64,000 nucleotides of DNA from Symmetrospora coprosmae. Its lineage: Eukaryota; Basidiomycota; Cystobasidiomycetes; Symmetrosporaceae. The notes beneath the pieces were generated by a model. It ran no database searches, had not been told where the DNA came from, and worked only from the letters and a program-made list of their open reading frames with translations. Positions within the stretch are counted from its first letter, which is position 1; each line of letters starts with the position of its first letter. The translations under genes and the position numbers were made by a program. This document shows, piece after piece, positions 45,007 to 56,664 of this stretch. The stretch covers positions 310,001 through 374,000 of the forward strand of contig VUYT01000003.1 of NCBI GenBank assembly GCA_008802785.1, given 5' to 3'.

Positions 45007-47960
45007 ATGATGGCGGGGCATAGCAGCAAGGAGAGCAGTGCGCAAGAGGATACAGACATGGACACGGACACGGACAAGGAGAGGGTCGCGCTGCCCAGAG
45101 CCGACAGCGGGACGTCGTCGACCTCGACCGACAGCAGCGCGACGACCCAGTCTTCGTCGAACTCGACGACATCGACCTCGACGTCGAGCCACGACAGGCG
45201 GGGCAGCCTGCACAGCATTTCGTCAGCCTCATCGCTCGATGCGCTAGACACGGGCACGTATGCATCCCTCCGTGACAGCAAGGGCCTCTCGCAGGATCAG
45301 CAGGGGCAGGAGGACGAGGAGGACAGCGATGCAGACTACAGGAGCTGCGTCGAGGGGGAGGAGGAGGAGGCACTGGATGAAGATGAGACACACGGCCGCA
45401 CGTACTCTGACGAGACGTTGCTGCCTACGCCCACCGTCGAGCTGCCTGCTGCTGCTGCTGCTGCATCGTCGATATGGCACCCATCGTCGTCGCCCGGGTC
45501 GTCCCTCTCTGGGCAGCAGCAGCAGCCAGCCCTTCCTCACTCCTCCCAACCACCACAATCAACCACGACGACGACGACGACGACGACGCAGATCCTAGCA
45601 GAGCGACTGCAGCAGCTCAAGACGCTGTCGTCGTCGCCTCTGTCATTGCAGCATCGCTCATCTCCTGCTCCGGCAGCCACTACCGCCGCCGCCGCCAGCA
45701 TAGCAACGGCTCGAGGCGGCGGCTCTGGCCGTCAGTCAGCAGAGCAGCAGCAGCAGCAAGGCTTCCCATGGAATGCAAGCAGCTCCAAGATGAGAATGTC
45801 GTCGAGCTCGAGTACCCACAGCCACCAGAGTCACGGCAACGCTGCAACGCCGTCCGCCATCTTTTCCGCACCGGACTTTGACGAGGGGCTCGCCCAGGAG
45901 CACCGTCAGCATGCCCGCTCGCGCTCATGGGCCGCCGCTCAGGCTGCCGATGCGGCTGCAGCTGCAGACAAGGCAGCAGCAGCACGGGAGCAGCGTGAAA
46001 GGTCGCTGGCGTCGTCATCATCATCGTCATCTACATCACGCTCGTCGCGCCCCTTCACGGCTCAGAGCGACGCCATGCCGCGCTGGGATGGCACTCACCG
46101 ACCAGCACAGGGGGCAGCACCCGCGGTGGCAAAGACGTCATCAAACTTTGATGATGGTGATGCCACAAGCAGTACAGCCATTACAACAGCAGCATCACGG
46201 CATCCGCATCCACGTCAGCATCAGCACCCTCCAAATGGGCAGCATGTATCGGCTGCCAGCGCGCACGACGCCCTCTTGCCGTCCTTCCTGTCGTCATCCC
46301 GATTGCAGCCAGCAGCAGGCTTGACGACAACGACGACGCCCGAAGCCATGCCTGCTGACGCACAGCCGCCACACCCGGCACTACGCAGGGAGGACACGGT
46401 GCGCGCGAGTAGCCCAAGTAAAGCGCCGTCACAGTCGAGCAGACTAAGCCCGGAGCATCGTCTCGGCGGCGACCATCTCTCGGCCCTGGAGGGGTCTGCC
46501 CTGGCTTCGGCACCGGGCTCGCCGGCCGGCTCGTTCCAGCACCTCGCTACATTTGCAGCATCCAGCTCGTCGAGCAGGACCCCCGTCAATCACGGCGCCG
46601 CAGCCTCGCAGTCCGCTGACGCAACTTCGTCGCGAGGCCGGCACTTCTCGGTCGATTCGGGCGTGTCGGGACAGCACGACAGGCAGCAGCGGATGCAGGC
46701 TAGCACGTCTGCACAGTCATTAAGGAGCGCAGGACTGCTCCTCGCGCAGCCGCCTGGATCGAGTGCTGCCTTGGCCTCATCGCGGCAGCACCGCCCTTCG
46801 ACCGCGTCATCTGGGTGCAGCAACGCGAGCAGCGGGAGCGTGTCGGCGCGGCCCTGGGTCAAGGATAGCGATGCCTCGTCGGTCCGGTCCGGGATGAGCA
46901 GCGACGGCTCGCTGCACGAAGAAGCAGGCGGGCCAGACACGCTCGCCGTCATGAGCCCGTGCGTGCCCCCCCAGGTGCCCTTCCTGCCCACGGGCCCGCA
47001 GCCCGCGGGATGCAAGATCACAGTCGACGCGAGCGCGCCGGACCACTTCTTGGTCGTCGCGACGCTGCCGGGCTTCACGCTCGAGAACATTACGTGGGTC
47101 TGGGCTGGCCTGTCTCGACAGGTATCGAATTTCGCTGACGCAGCCATGTCACACTTTCTGATCATTCTCGTGGTTACAGTCTCGCACTCAAGCGGAACGG
47201 TTCGCTCCACATCCTCGCCGATAGATACGACGACCCGACAGCCGCTTCCGTCTCCACGCCCGCGTCGCCCGATCTCTCGCAGTCGGCGCCCACTGGCGTA
47301 GTTGCCGGCGCACCGACAGTCACCACCCCTCCCTCCGTCATCTCGCCAGCCCCAGCGAGCACAGCCTCGCCCGCCCTGCCCCAGCAGCATCCAGAGTCGA
47401 CCGGAGGGCATTTTGAGCGCATGGTCGAGCTCGGCGATTCCGCCATTGGCGCCAAGGTGACTGCCGAGTTTGATGGGAAGAGGCTCAAGGTGACTGTGCT
47501 CAAGCGGCGCGAGTCAGTCTACGCCGCGGGCGGACAGACGTCGCCCAACAAGAGCCGGACGCGGGGCTCGCTCAGCATGGGCGCTGTCCCTGCGGCGAGC
47601 GGGGCGGGCGGCACGGGATGGAACGGTCACGGCCACGCTAAACCCAGCGGCAATGGCAATGGCAGTGGCAGTGGCAGTGGCCAGCCCCAGGGTCACCAAG
47701 CGAATGGAGGGGCAAGCGACTTCTCGCACGGCTTGGCGTCAGGCAGCGAGCACTGGAGTCGGAGCGGGGCGGGCCATACGATGCCCCTGTCTGGCGATGG
47801 CAGCAGGAGCAGGCGGCACTCGCCACAGGCGTCAATGTCGCTTCCCACGCAGCACACTCGCACCAACAGCGCCATGCAGTCATCCTTGGGATCCACACCG
47901 GCCGTTTCGTCGGCTACGCGGTCGGGGCAGCGGTACGTGGCCACCAATTGGGGCCTGTGA
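45007..47960 (+). CDS. large alpha-crystallin (Hsp20-like) domain protein
   Basis: A 955-residue protein from two exons, 45007-47093 and 47180-47960. About 670 residues of Ser/Gln/His/Ala-rich disorder precede a split alpha-crystallin-like domain. The first strands are DHFLVVATLPGFTLENITLA followed by LKRNGSLHILADRYD. After a Pro/Ala/Ser-rich insertion of roughly 60 residues come HFERMVELGDSAIGAKVTAE and FDGKRLKVTVLKR. The order matches the small heat-shock fold (beta-strands before and after the beta-6 loop, with a final L-x-V/I-type strand). A disordered tail with Asn-Gly/Ser-Gly repeats follows. Small heat-shock proteins are usually 15-40 kDa, so this is a very long variant. A chaperone role is possible but not shown. 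Confidence 0.7.
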
Positions 47961-48539
47961 GCCATTGACGACGACGCCGGGCGAAAACCCGTACACCGGG
48001 GGAGATACCAAGAAAGGCACGACGTCCAACCTACAGACAAGCAAGCACACGACACGACCCTCGCATTCAGTCATCAAACATTCGTAGCAAGATCTTTGAG
48101 CAGTGTCGGTCTTCTCTAGCAGTACTGGCATCCTTCCTGGACTAGGGCTGCGCAAAGCGATGTGCACGGCCACGCTTCTCCGGCAAACGATGCGTTTCAT
48201 GCGTGCCTCTTCTTCCTCTCGTGCATGCATGCGTCCAAATCTACTACGTCGTCTCTCGTGTGTGTGCAGGCGAGCGAGGGGCCGGCTTTGTCTTTTCAAA
48301 TCCGGATTCCCCGCTTGCATATACCGCACCCTGCAGACCTCGCGGTTTGGGTTTCGCTTTTGTAGCATACTATGATCTCTGAGCTCCTTCTCTCTGTATG
48401 CAGCAGTAGGAGCTTGCAATAGCAATAGCGAAGAAGACCAAGAGCTGTTCCTCCGAGTAGAGATGTGGTGCCTGCCGCCTTCTGGTCGAGATGACCGGGT
48501 GGGGTTGCCCTCTAGCCAGACCATCGATAGTCGCCCACC
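47961..48539. other. intergenic region, no gene seen
   Basis: 0.58 kb between the alpha-crystallin gene and NOP10, same strand. Short ORFs only. No RNA gene is recognised. Confidence 0.45.
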
Positions 48540-49017
48540 ATGCATCTCATGTACACGCTGGACGCGCAGGGGAGCAGAGTCTACTCGCTGAAGGTGAGGA
48601 ATGCATCGCTACTGCATGCAGTTGCCCGTGTATTCTGACGCAGGCCTGCCTCGCTCGCCGCCGCCTCGCCCGCTGCAGAAAATCACGGCCGATGGCAAAA
48701 TTACAAAGAGCGCTCATCCAGGTCAGTCGGCCCAGAGAGCGTACGGATGCAGCAGCATATCCAGAGAAAATCATCCCAATGGGCCGTGACATTGGCACGC
48801 TGCTGCTCCTGCTGCTCCTGCTCCTGCTCCTGGTCCCTGGCCGGACTGTAGTGCTGCTCTGCTCCCTCTTGACAGTGACTGATGGAAGACTCCTTACACC
48901 TCCCTCCCCCTCCCTTCAGCCCGCTTCTCGCCAGATGACAAGTTCTCCAGGCACCGCGTCACCATCAAGAAGCGCTTCAACCAGCTCCTGCCTCAGCTGC
49001 CAGAGAAGCCCATGTAG
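48540..49017 (+). CDS. NOP10: H/ACA ribonucleoprotein subunit Nop10
   Basis: A 64-residue core component of H/ACA small nucleolar ribonucleoproteins, which guide pseudouridylation of rRNA and support telomerase RNA. Three exons, 48540-48593, 48679-48721 and 48920-49017, read [37 protein letters not shown] and [20 protein letters not shown], ending QLPEKPM. This is nearly invariant across eukaryotes in sequence and length. It is too short and too spliced to appear as one open frame. Intron 2 carries a CTGCTC-type tandem repeat near 48800-48833. Confidence 0.97.
48800..48833. repeat. CTGCTC/CTCCTG simple repeat in NOP10 intron 2
   Basis: A short-period CTG/CTC-rich tandem tract just after the branch-proximal half of the intron. 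A similar GCTCCTG tract lies at about 56789-56812 in the sugar transporter leader. Confidence 0.75.
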
Positions 49018-49551
49018 AGGGAGCGACCCCACTCGCGGCGAGGGAGGCGGCCCGGAGGGTTCGCCCAGAGAACCGGCATCAGGCTGAGGATGGGACGCTC
49101 GAGCAATAGGACGGGGAGGGAGGGATATATACGAGGGGCAATGCAGCCCAGAGACAGAGATGGGCCTTTTCCAGCTGCATCCCTGGGCTGCCGACACCTG
49201 GGGGCGGCGAGGCTAGTCAGCCCAGATCAGACAGATGTCACCGCATACAGACGGACAAGAGCGCGCGGGCGGGACCGCGCACACTTCAATACTGCGTCGA
49301 GCGAGACGCTAGGACTCTCGCTGTATGATTAATGTTGACATCAGTAACGCGCCCCGAGCACGGCGACCAGTCCACTCCCTCCGATGATGCAGCGAGGGAG
49401 ATGCATAATACTCGGAGTTACTTGAGGGACAAGGATTGCAGCATTTGCGGATCTTTCCGTCGCCCGGTGCTATGCGTCCATACTGAAACTGACCTCTCGG
49501 ATTCGGGGCGCCTGGCCCTCAATCGGCCCGCAACGCAGCCAGCTCTTGTTG
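49018..49551. other. convergent intergenic region, no gene seen
   Basis: 0.53 kb between the NOP10 and TBCA stop codons. It should hold both 3' ends. No repeat or RNA gene is recognised. Confidence 0.45.
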
Positions 49552-50282
49552 TTAGTAGTCATCCTCCCGGATATCCTTGGGCTCAGTCTCCGCCTCCATG
49601 ACGTGCTTGCCTCCGTCGAGGTCGTAGTACCTCCCCAGCGCCTCGTCGGCCTCCCTGTACTCCTTCGTGTCCTTCAGCGTAGACTCGTGTTCGCCCTGGC
49701 ATCGCAAACGGGGATTTCCAGACCTGTCATTATCGCGCCGGCGTCCAATGTACGAGGCGTACTCACGACGAGCTCGCGCAGCTCTTCTGCAGCCTTGTTG
49801 AGCCGGTTCGTCGTGTCGGGAACCATCTTCGCAGACTCGGCATGCAGCCGCTCCTGACGTGGGCACAACCTTGGTTGTCAATGAACGAACTCCAAGGAAA
49901 GCGTACGCCGTACCCGGCACGCCTCAAAGAAATGGGTCTGCGACCCACTGCCTGCCGAACGTCGGCGTCATCCTTGCCTGCCGCTTTCGCCTGCTCGGCT
50001 TTTTGCAAGAGATCCGCCGCCTCGCGCTCGTACGCTGCCAGTTCCTTGACGAGCCTGATGAGCCGTCGCCGTGATCGGATGCACAGGTCGAGGGGGAGAG
50101 GGATATGTTGGGAGGGTAAAGTTGCGGGGGCAGGTGAGCAACGGGGTATGTGAAAGCAGGAGCGGGGTTGTTGATGGAGGTGGCGCGTGCGCGTCAGCTG
50201 CCGGAGAGGGGTCGCATGTGCACCTGGCTTGGACGCACCTGTTGACGACGCCCGTCTTGATTGCTATCTGACGCTCAGCCAT
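49552..50282 (-). CDS. tubulin-binding cofactor A (TBCA / Rbl2)
   Basis: A small helical chaperone that receives beta-tubulin during tubulin folding. The four-exon minus-strand model gives about 120 residues: MAERQIAIKTGVVNRLIRLV, then KELAAYEREAADLLQKAEQA, DADVRQAERLHAESAKMVPD, TTNRLNKAAEELRELVDTKE, then YREADEALGRYYDLDGGKHV. The pattern R-x-I-K-T-G-V-V-x-R-L, the E-R-L-x-x-x-x-x-M-x-P-D segment and the C-terminal EAE positions match TBCA/Rbl2, and the length agrees. The protein ends with an acidic, possibly disordered tail (KDIREDDY). Start 50282 is the family start. Confidence 0.88.
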
Positions 50283-50619
50283 TCTGCAGTTTAGAAAATG
50301 TAGTGCTTCGAAAGGAGGCGGTACAGAGACATGGTCGACTTTGGCCTGGCAACGCGAAATGACGTTCGCGCCAAACGGATCCCTTCCGGGTCGACGCAGA
50401 TACTCGCAGGCTAGTCCGGCACAAGCGCAGGCAGACGATACATTGCTCTTCTCACAGATACATTACGGCACGCTTGCCGAGGGTATGGTCTTTCTGGACG
50501 GCGCGCCTCTTGCGGACGCGTCTATGCTGCTCGGAGTCCTATGAACAGGCAAGTCTGCAGCCGAGACGCATACCATACGGGTGCTGCAGCAGCTGCAGCA
50601 ACTTGCATACACGTGCTTC
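50283..50619. other. intergenic region, no gene seen
   Basis: About 0.34 kb of tandem spacer between the TBCA start and the deubiquitinase stop. Nothing is recognised. Confidence 0.45.
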
Positions 50620-53600
50620 CTAAGACTTCTTGCCCAGCTTCCACCACTTGGACTTGCCCTCCTTCTCTGGCTTTGTGCTCGCGCTCGCGCTGCCTGGCGG
50701 AACAGGTGCAGGCGCGAGCGAGCTCTGAGACGGGTTGAACGAGGTCGTTGACGACGAAGGGGCGTACGACATCGGTCGGACGCGAGACTCAGGGCGAGAG
50801 GCGGGCTGGGACGATGTAGCCGACTTGGAGAAGGAGATGGGCGCGGACGACTGCATCTGCGCAAGGGACGAGTGCTGTCGCTGCGGGACGCTGGATCCCG
50901 TGGGCGAAGCAAGGCCCGAAGCCTGCTGGGGCACAGGAGGGGTAGGCTGCGACAGGTGGGACGTCGTCTGAGAGCGAGCGTGCATGTTGAACCGCTCCGG
51001 CTCAATTGGGCCCGATGAGCTGAGCGGTCGCCGCTGGGACGGCTGTTCGCTCTGCGCACGCTGCCGCTCTTGACTGCGCTCCCTCTCCCGCTGCAGGTTG
51101 CTGACTGCCGGCGGGAGATGAGCCACTAGCGGCGCCGTGTCGAACGGATTTGTCCGTTCTCTCGAAGGCGTTGGCGTAGGAGAAGCGAAAGGATCGCGCT
51201 TCTCCCACGTTGGCGTTGGCATGCCAGGCGGCGGTAGCGGGGGCGCCACGGGCTGCAATGGCGAGAGGGGTCGCTGGCTGTTGACGCTGCCGTACGTGGG
51301 CGACCGTGGCGGGACAGAGGTTGGCACAGATGGCCGACGAGCCTCTATGCCATTGCTGCTGCCGGCCCCAACCACGGGATGCATTGTCGGAGAAGTCGGA
51401 GCAGCGCCGGAGGCCTTCTTGCGCCTCGCCTGCGCTTGCGCTTGCATCCTGGGCGGGAGCAGGCTCTCCACATCCAGATCGACAGCCTCGTAGAAAAGGA
51501 CATAGCCACTTCCGTGTCCGGGTGTATCACCGTAGTATTTCTGGATGTCGCCCTCATCGATGACTGACACGGTGTCGTCATCAAAGAGCAACCACTGAGG
51601 CCCGCTTTTGATGATGGCGACGTAGTGGCCGTGATACAGGCCCTGCCCTATGTGTACTACGATAGCCCACAAACGGTACAGCCGGTCGGCATTTGGCGCA
51701 TCGTCGACCGTGTTGAAGAGCCGCAGCTCGAAGGGGAAGACTACACGGTAGGCGAGCTTCATGAAGCGCTGGAGGTCCTCTTGGTACTTGAAGCGCTTGA
51801 GATGCAATGCCAGGACGTTTGGCAGTTTCTTGATCTTCATCCTGTGGGTGCGCACGAATCGCAATTTGGAGTCAGCCCTGCCTAAGCCCAAGGCGAGCCG
51901 TTGATTCCGATTGAACGGGACACCCACCTCTTTTCTGCTTCTTGCAAGCTGCAGCACCGCTCGCAGCTATACTTGTTCCGCTGGCAGAGCATTTCGCTCG
52001 CGCTGAACTGGCGCAAGCACGCCGTGACGCTTGTATTCTGCTCAATATCAATTGACAGGTCTAGGAAGTTCTCGTCGCGTGAGGTGATGGTCTCGCAGGT
52101 GAGGCAGCGCGTCTCGTTGGTCAATGTGCCAGAGAAGAGGTCCTGCACCCAGGAGGAAGCGTTGGCTGGCATGGTATTGAAGGAGACGGCGCCGCCTGTC
52201 GCGCTCTGCACATCTGTGCCGGACGTCACTGATGTGCGGGAACCTATGCAGGATCGGCGGAAATGGCAACTCGAGCGAGTCAGCCTGTATCATGGTACGA
52301 GCAGCAGTCTGCCGCTCTTGCGGACCGGGGATCCCCTTCAGACAGCCGCGCCAGCTTCGACGGAACACTCACGTCTCTTTCCAAAGCTGGCCTCCTTCTT
52401 GGCCACCTCTTCGCTGATCTCATTCATGAGGTAGTTGAAGAACTCGTGGGCGTCCTGGTGCATTGTGGATCTGAAGAGCTCATTGCCTTGCTTGAGCTGG
52501 GTGATGAATGCCTGGGGCGCGACGACGCCAGACTGCTTTGGCTGGTGCGTGATGATGCTGAAGAGGTCTCGGAGCGTTGTAAAAAGCGTCGCGTTGGGGT
52601 CTGGCCTTGCTGCCAGGTTCAGCGGGAGGGATGTCGTCGGATTTGAGACGCTGTTGGGCGCAGACGATGACGTCCGGGCATGGCCGTTCGTCACTGGTGC
52701 ACCGGCGGCGAGTGGAGCACCTTCAGTAGATGCACTGGCGGAGCCGCCGTCCGGGCCGGCACTTCCAGGAGATGTCGCCTCGCTTGAGGTACCGCCGGCT
52801 CCCGGAGCTGCGAGACTGCTGCTGCTGCTTGTGCCGGTGGAGGGTATCGTAGCAAGCCCGCTCGACGCCTTCTTGCCTCCTCCAAACGCACTGGCGAGAC
52901 CGCCTCGCGTCGATAGACCTCTGGCCAGCACGCTGCGCTTCGTGGTCCCGGCCCTTTCCAGTCCATTGGTGGATGGCGGAGACGTGGACGCAGCAGCAGC
53001 AGCGGTCGCATTTACAGGCTCGCCGTTCACAGCGTTCGAGGCACCCTTGTCCCCCATCATGGTCGTCCGTCGTGCAGCGATTCCGGGACGCGCGGGGCCA
53101 TTTACGCTTCCTGCCGGTGGGACAGGCGCCGGTGAGACGGTGCCGGTGACTATCTCCTTGTACCGCTCCGAGCTCGACTTGCCCTGCCCCGCGAGCGGGT
53201 TTGTGGAGAGTGCCTGCGAGAGCTGGGCCTCTGTGGGCCGCGCTGCAGCGTACCCATCGCTGCCATTCTCTCGACCTCCTGCGCCGGGAGCCGAAGCAGA
53301 GGCGTCCGAGCTGCCTTTCACATCGCTGCCGTCTATCGAAAGCGAGCGGCCTTCTCCTGCATACTGCGCCGAAAGCTCCATGAGCTCCCGGAAGGGCCGG
53401 CAGAAATACAGTGCCTGCAGGACCGAGTTGGCATAGCTGGCGGTGGAGAGAAGCGTGCTCTCTCAGTCCGGGAGCTCAAGATTGTGCGCGGACAGAGGGC
53501 ATGCGCCGCTGCCTCACCAAGTGTTGCCGAACTGTGCAAGCCAGCAGCAGTACGTCGGACATGTCCATCACGGAGGGGTTGGGCATTGAACGAATGCATC

Positions 53601-53950
53601 GTTGGCGGCGGAGCGCGGGTTGCGTGCAAGACAGGACAGGACAGGACGAAGCGGATCAGCGGCAGTTCCCCGCCGGGCAGCACCAGGATGGTCCAATGCA
53701 GACGAGGCGCGCTCACGTTCTCGAGCCCAAAGTGCTTGTCTGGCGGTGACGATGATCCATCGGCTCCACCTCCTCCGAGGCCATCACTGTGATCCGCATG
53801 ACCGAGACCACCGGTTCCCGAGCCAGCTAACCCGTTGGCGCCGGAAGACGATGCATTGACATCGAATCCTGCATTGGCCTGGCTGGCGTTGGCGTTGCTG
53901 CTGCTGCTGCTGCCGCCTCCTCCGCCTCCGACCCTTCTGAGGACGTTCAT
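50620..53950 (-). CDS. ubiquitin carboxyl-terminal hydrolase of the Ubp9/Ubp13 (USP12/46) type
   Basis: A cysteine-protease deubiquitinase of about 900 residues. After a disordered N terminus ([11 protein letters not shown]) comes the Cys box [20 protein letters not shown]; an intron interrupts the catalytic Cys codon. A disordered insertion of about 160 residues separates it from [20 protein letters not shown], then [20 protein letters not shown] (QDAHEF box), zinc-ribbon Cys pairs ([19 protein letters not shown]), [16 protein letters not shown], and the His box [14 protein letters not shown] with WLLFDDDTV and GYVLFYEA. The family order fits Ubp9/13, partners of WD40 activators. A Ser/Pro-rich tail ends in [11 protein letters not shown]. 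Five or more introns. The family call is firm; orthology to one yeast paralogue is not. Confidence 0.9.
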
Positions 53951-54464
53951 GGCCTCTTTCCCAGTCGCAACCGCCTCCTAGCCGCGCCGGCCCACAGGCT
54001 GCTTCCCCCAGGATCCTCCGACAACGCTGTCGCCTTGCGTCTGCGTGCGCTGCTGTACTGAGTGCGACCCTATCGCCTGTTCATTGATCCCTCCCTTCTT
54101 TCAGGTTCTGGATGGTGGTAAGGCTGTCCTCCCCTGCTCCTTCGGCGGGCATCACGGGGACAACCTCCGGTGCGATGCGGAGGACGGCGGGCATGACATG
54201 GGCAGAGGCAGCGTGGCTAGCAGGAAGCCGAGCAGCACCAGCAAGGCTACACTCAGCACAGACACGAGCAGGAGAAGAGTGGTTGTGAATGCAACAGATT
54301 ATATACCATTTCACCCTTTGCACACGGAAAGAACCAGCGACTATTAAGCTGGACAGAGACTACCTGGACAACCTTCAGGGTGAGTGCCGACCCAAATCAG
54401 GCACTATAGATGCTCCGACTTGCGTCTGCTGCTCCCATGCGACACGCGGCACCACTCCTCCAAT
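53951..54464. other. intergenic region, no gene seen
   Basis: 0.5 kb between the deubiquitinase start and the sugar transporter stop. It holds the promoter of the former and the 3' end of the latter. Short ORFs only. Confidence 0.45.
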
Positions 54465-56664
54465 TTAAGCGTGGTGCTCGACATTGTCCTTTGCCAGCTT
54501 CTCGTGGGGAAGGTGGGCGCCAGCCTCGTGGTTGGCCTCGGAAGCGTACGTGGCGCTCGGCTTCCACTTGCTCGACTTGCGCGGCGTCGTCTCCTCAAAC
54601 ATGCGGTCGACCTGCTCGAGCGTGAGACCCTTGGTCTCCGGGACGAGGAAGTACGCGTAGACGAAGGCGCAGGTGCAGAGGGATCCCCAGAGGAAGAAGA
54701 CGGACGAGCGGAGGTTGGCCTCATCCGCACCGACAAGGTAAGGAGTAATGACCGAGATGATCGTGTTCCAGAGCCAGTTCGACGCCGTCGAGAGCGCAAC
54801 ACCTCGGGATCGGATGGGAAGAGGGAAAATCTCGCCAATGAGGACCCAAGCACCAGGGCCCCAGGTCGTGGCGAAGAAGAAGATGAAGATGGCAATGAAG
54901 GCAACCTGGGCATTGACGGCTCCAATGTTCTGTGCGACCGAAACACCGGCGGCGTTGGTGGTGAGCTGCGAGAGGAGGGAAAAGACAGCAATGTCAGCAA
55001 GGAAACTGGCAAAATTGTGGTTGCCGGCGGGACCCACCTTGTTGAAGCCGACGGTGACACCGACAATGGCGACAATGAACTGGCAGATGAGCATTCCGAG
55101 AGCGCCGTAGACGAGGAGGGGTCGTCGTCCGAACTTCTCGACAGTGTAGAACGAGATCGGGGTCGAGCACACGTTGACAATGGTGAAGATCATCGAGATG
55201 AGGAACGGGTCGTCAATGGCGCCACTTCAATCGGGAGAAGTGATGTGGTCAGTTACGATCGCAGTCGACAAATGACTATCAAAGGACAGCTCACGTAGAC
55301 GAGAGGAAAGGAGTCGAGTAGTAGAAGATGAAGCTGCGGGGGTAGAAGTCACGTCAGCCATGATTGTTATAGGGAGGAGTGGAGACGAGGAAAACGCACT
55401 TGACACCGGTCCACTGCTGCATCATCTGGAGCGAGGTGCCGAGGATGGTCCTGCGGAGGTTGGACGAGGCATTGAAGACGGATCCAGAGAAGCAGGCAGC
55501 CCACGAGCCGAACCACGAGTCGGTGGGGATGGCGCGGCGCTCGTAGTCGGCGTTGGCAACAATCTCGGCAAGCTCGAGCTCAATGAGCTCAGAGTCGACG
55601 GGCTGTCCACGGAGTCGGGCGAGCACTTGGCGGGCCTGCTCGACGCGGCCACGCTTGACAAAGTATCGTGGCGAGTCCGGGAGGCAGAAGATACCGATGG
55701 CGCTGGAGATACAATCCGTCAGAACCGAACGGAGAGAGCCGTCAATTCCGATGAAGAAGACCCTTACAGAATCAGACCCCATGCGAACTGAATGCCGATG
55801 GGAATCCGGTACGAGCCAGAGTCGGCGCGGTCCTGGGTGAAGTTGTTGATGATGGATGCCAGCTGCGGATGGAGAAGGTGAGCGCCAGATTCTTTTTGTG
55901 ATGTTGTCTGAGGCAAGACACTCACCATGATACCGATGGTGATGCAGAACTGGTAGCCAGAGACGATGGCGCCTCGGACCTTCCTGGGTGCAATCTCGGA
56001 CATGTACAGGATGATGATGGCCGAGACGAATCCGACACCGAAACCGGCAACGAGACGACCGACCTGTGAAAGATGGGCAGAGCGTGGTGAGATTTGGTTA
56101 TTCGTCTGCGCACTGCGAGCTCAAGAGCAGACTTACGACAATGGTGGCGAGGGCGGAGGCGGCGAACATCTGGATCACGACACCGACGGTGTAGATCACG
56201 CATCCGGCAATGATGGTCCACTTTCGTCCAATGAAGTCGGCAAGATCACCAGCGATGAGGGCACCGAAGAAGGTACCGGCCGAGAGGATGGAGACAATGA
56301 GAGAGGTGTTGGACGAGCTGATAGCCTGGGCATCTGGGCCAGCAATGGCTGTGATGAACACCCGCGAGGAGAGTACTCCGTTGATGTATCCAGAGTCGCT
56401 GTAATGCACACGGGTTGGTCAGCTTCCTGGTACCTTGCTCGAGACCTCGGTCCTCGCAGAGTCGCAGGCGCCGCCTCGCTCCTCCCGTCATGCAGGACAA
56501 GGGAGGCGCCGCGCGCGACACGCGCACTACACTGAGACTAGGTGCACTCACTATCCGAAGAAGATACCACCGAAGGATGCAAAGGCACACATGAGGTATG
56601 CCTTCAGGGTGACGGGCGCCTCGATGCGCTCCACCGTAGTGGGCACTGCCAGTTTGGTCGACAT
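54465..56664 (-). CDS. MFS sugar transporter (hexose-type, 12 membrane segments)
   Basis: Plasma-membrane sugar transporter of the major facilitator superfamily. The start at 56664 (MSTKLAVPTTVERIEAPVTL) leads into the first membrane segment, ASFGGIFFGYDSGYINGVLS. Family motifs follow: DLADFIGRKWTIIAG, VGRLVAGFGVGFVSAIIILY, SEIAPRKVRGAIVSGYQF, CLPDSPRYFVKRGR (normally PESPRY), LQMMQQWTGVNFIFYYSTPF, EKFGRRPLLVYGAL, FFATTWGPGAWVLIGEIFPL, PIRSRG and YFLVPETKGLTLEQVDRMFEE. About eight exons. A 72-nt intron (54966-55037) is open in frame, so an unspliced isoform could be translated. Hexose is the likely substrate by family. Transporter versus glucose-sensor function is undecided; the short C-terminal tail favours a transporter. 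Confidence 0.92.
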
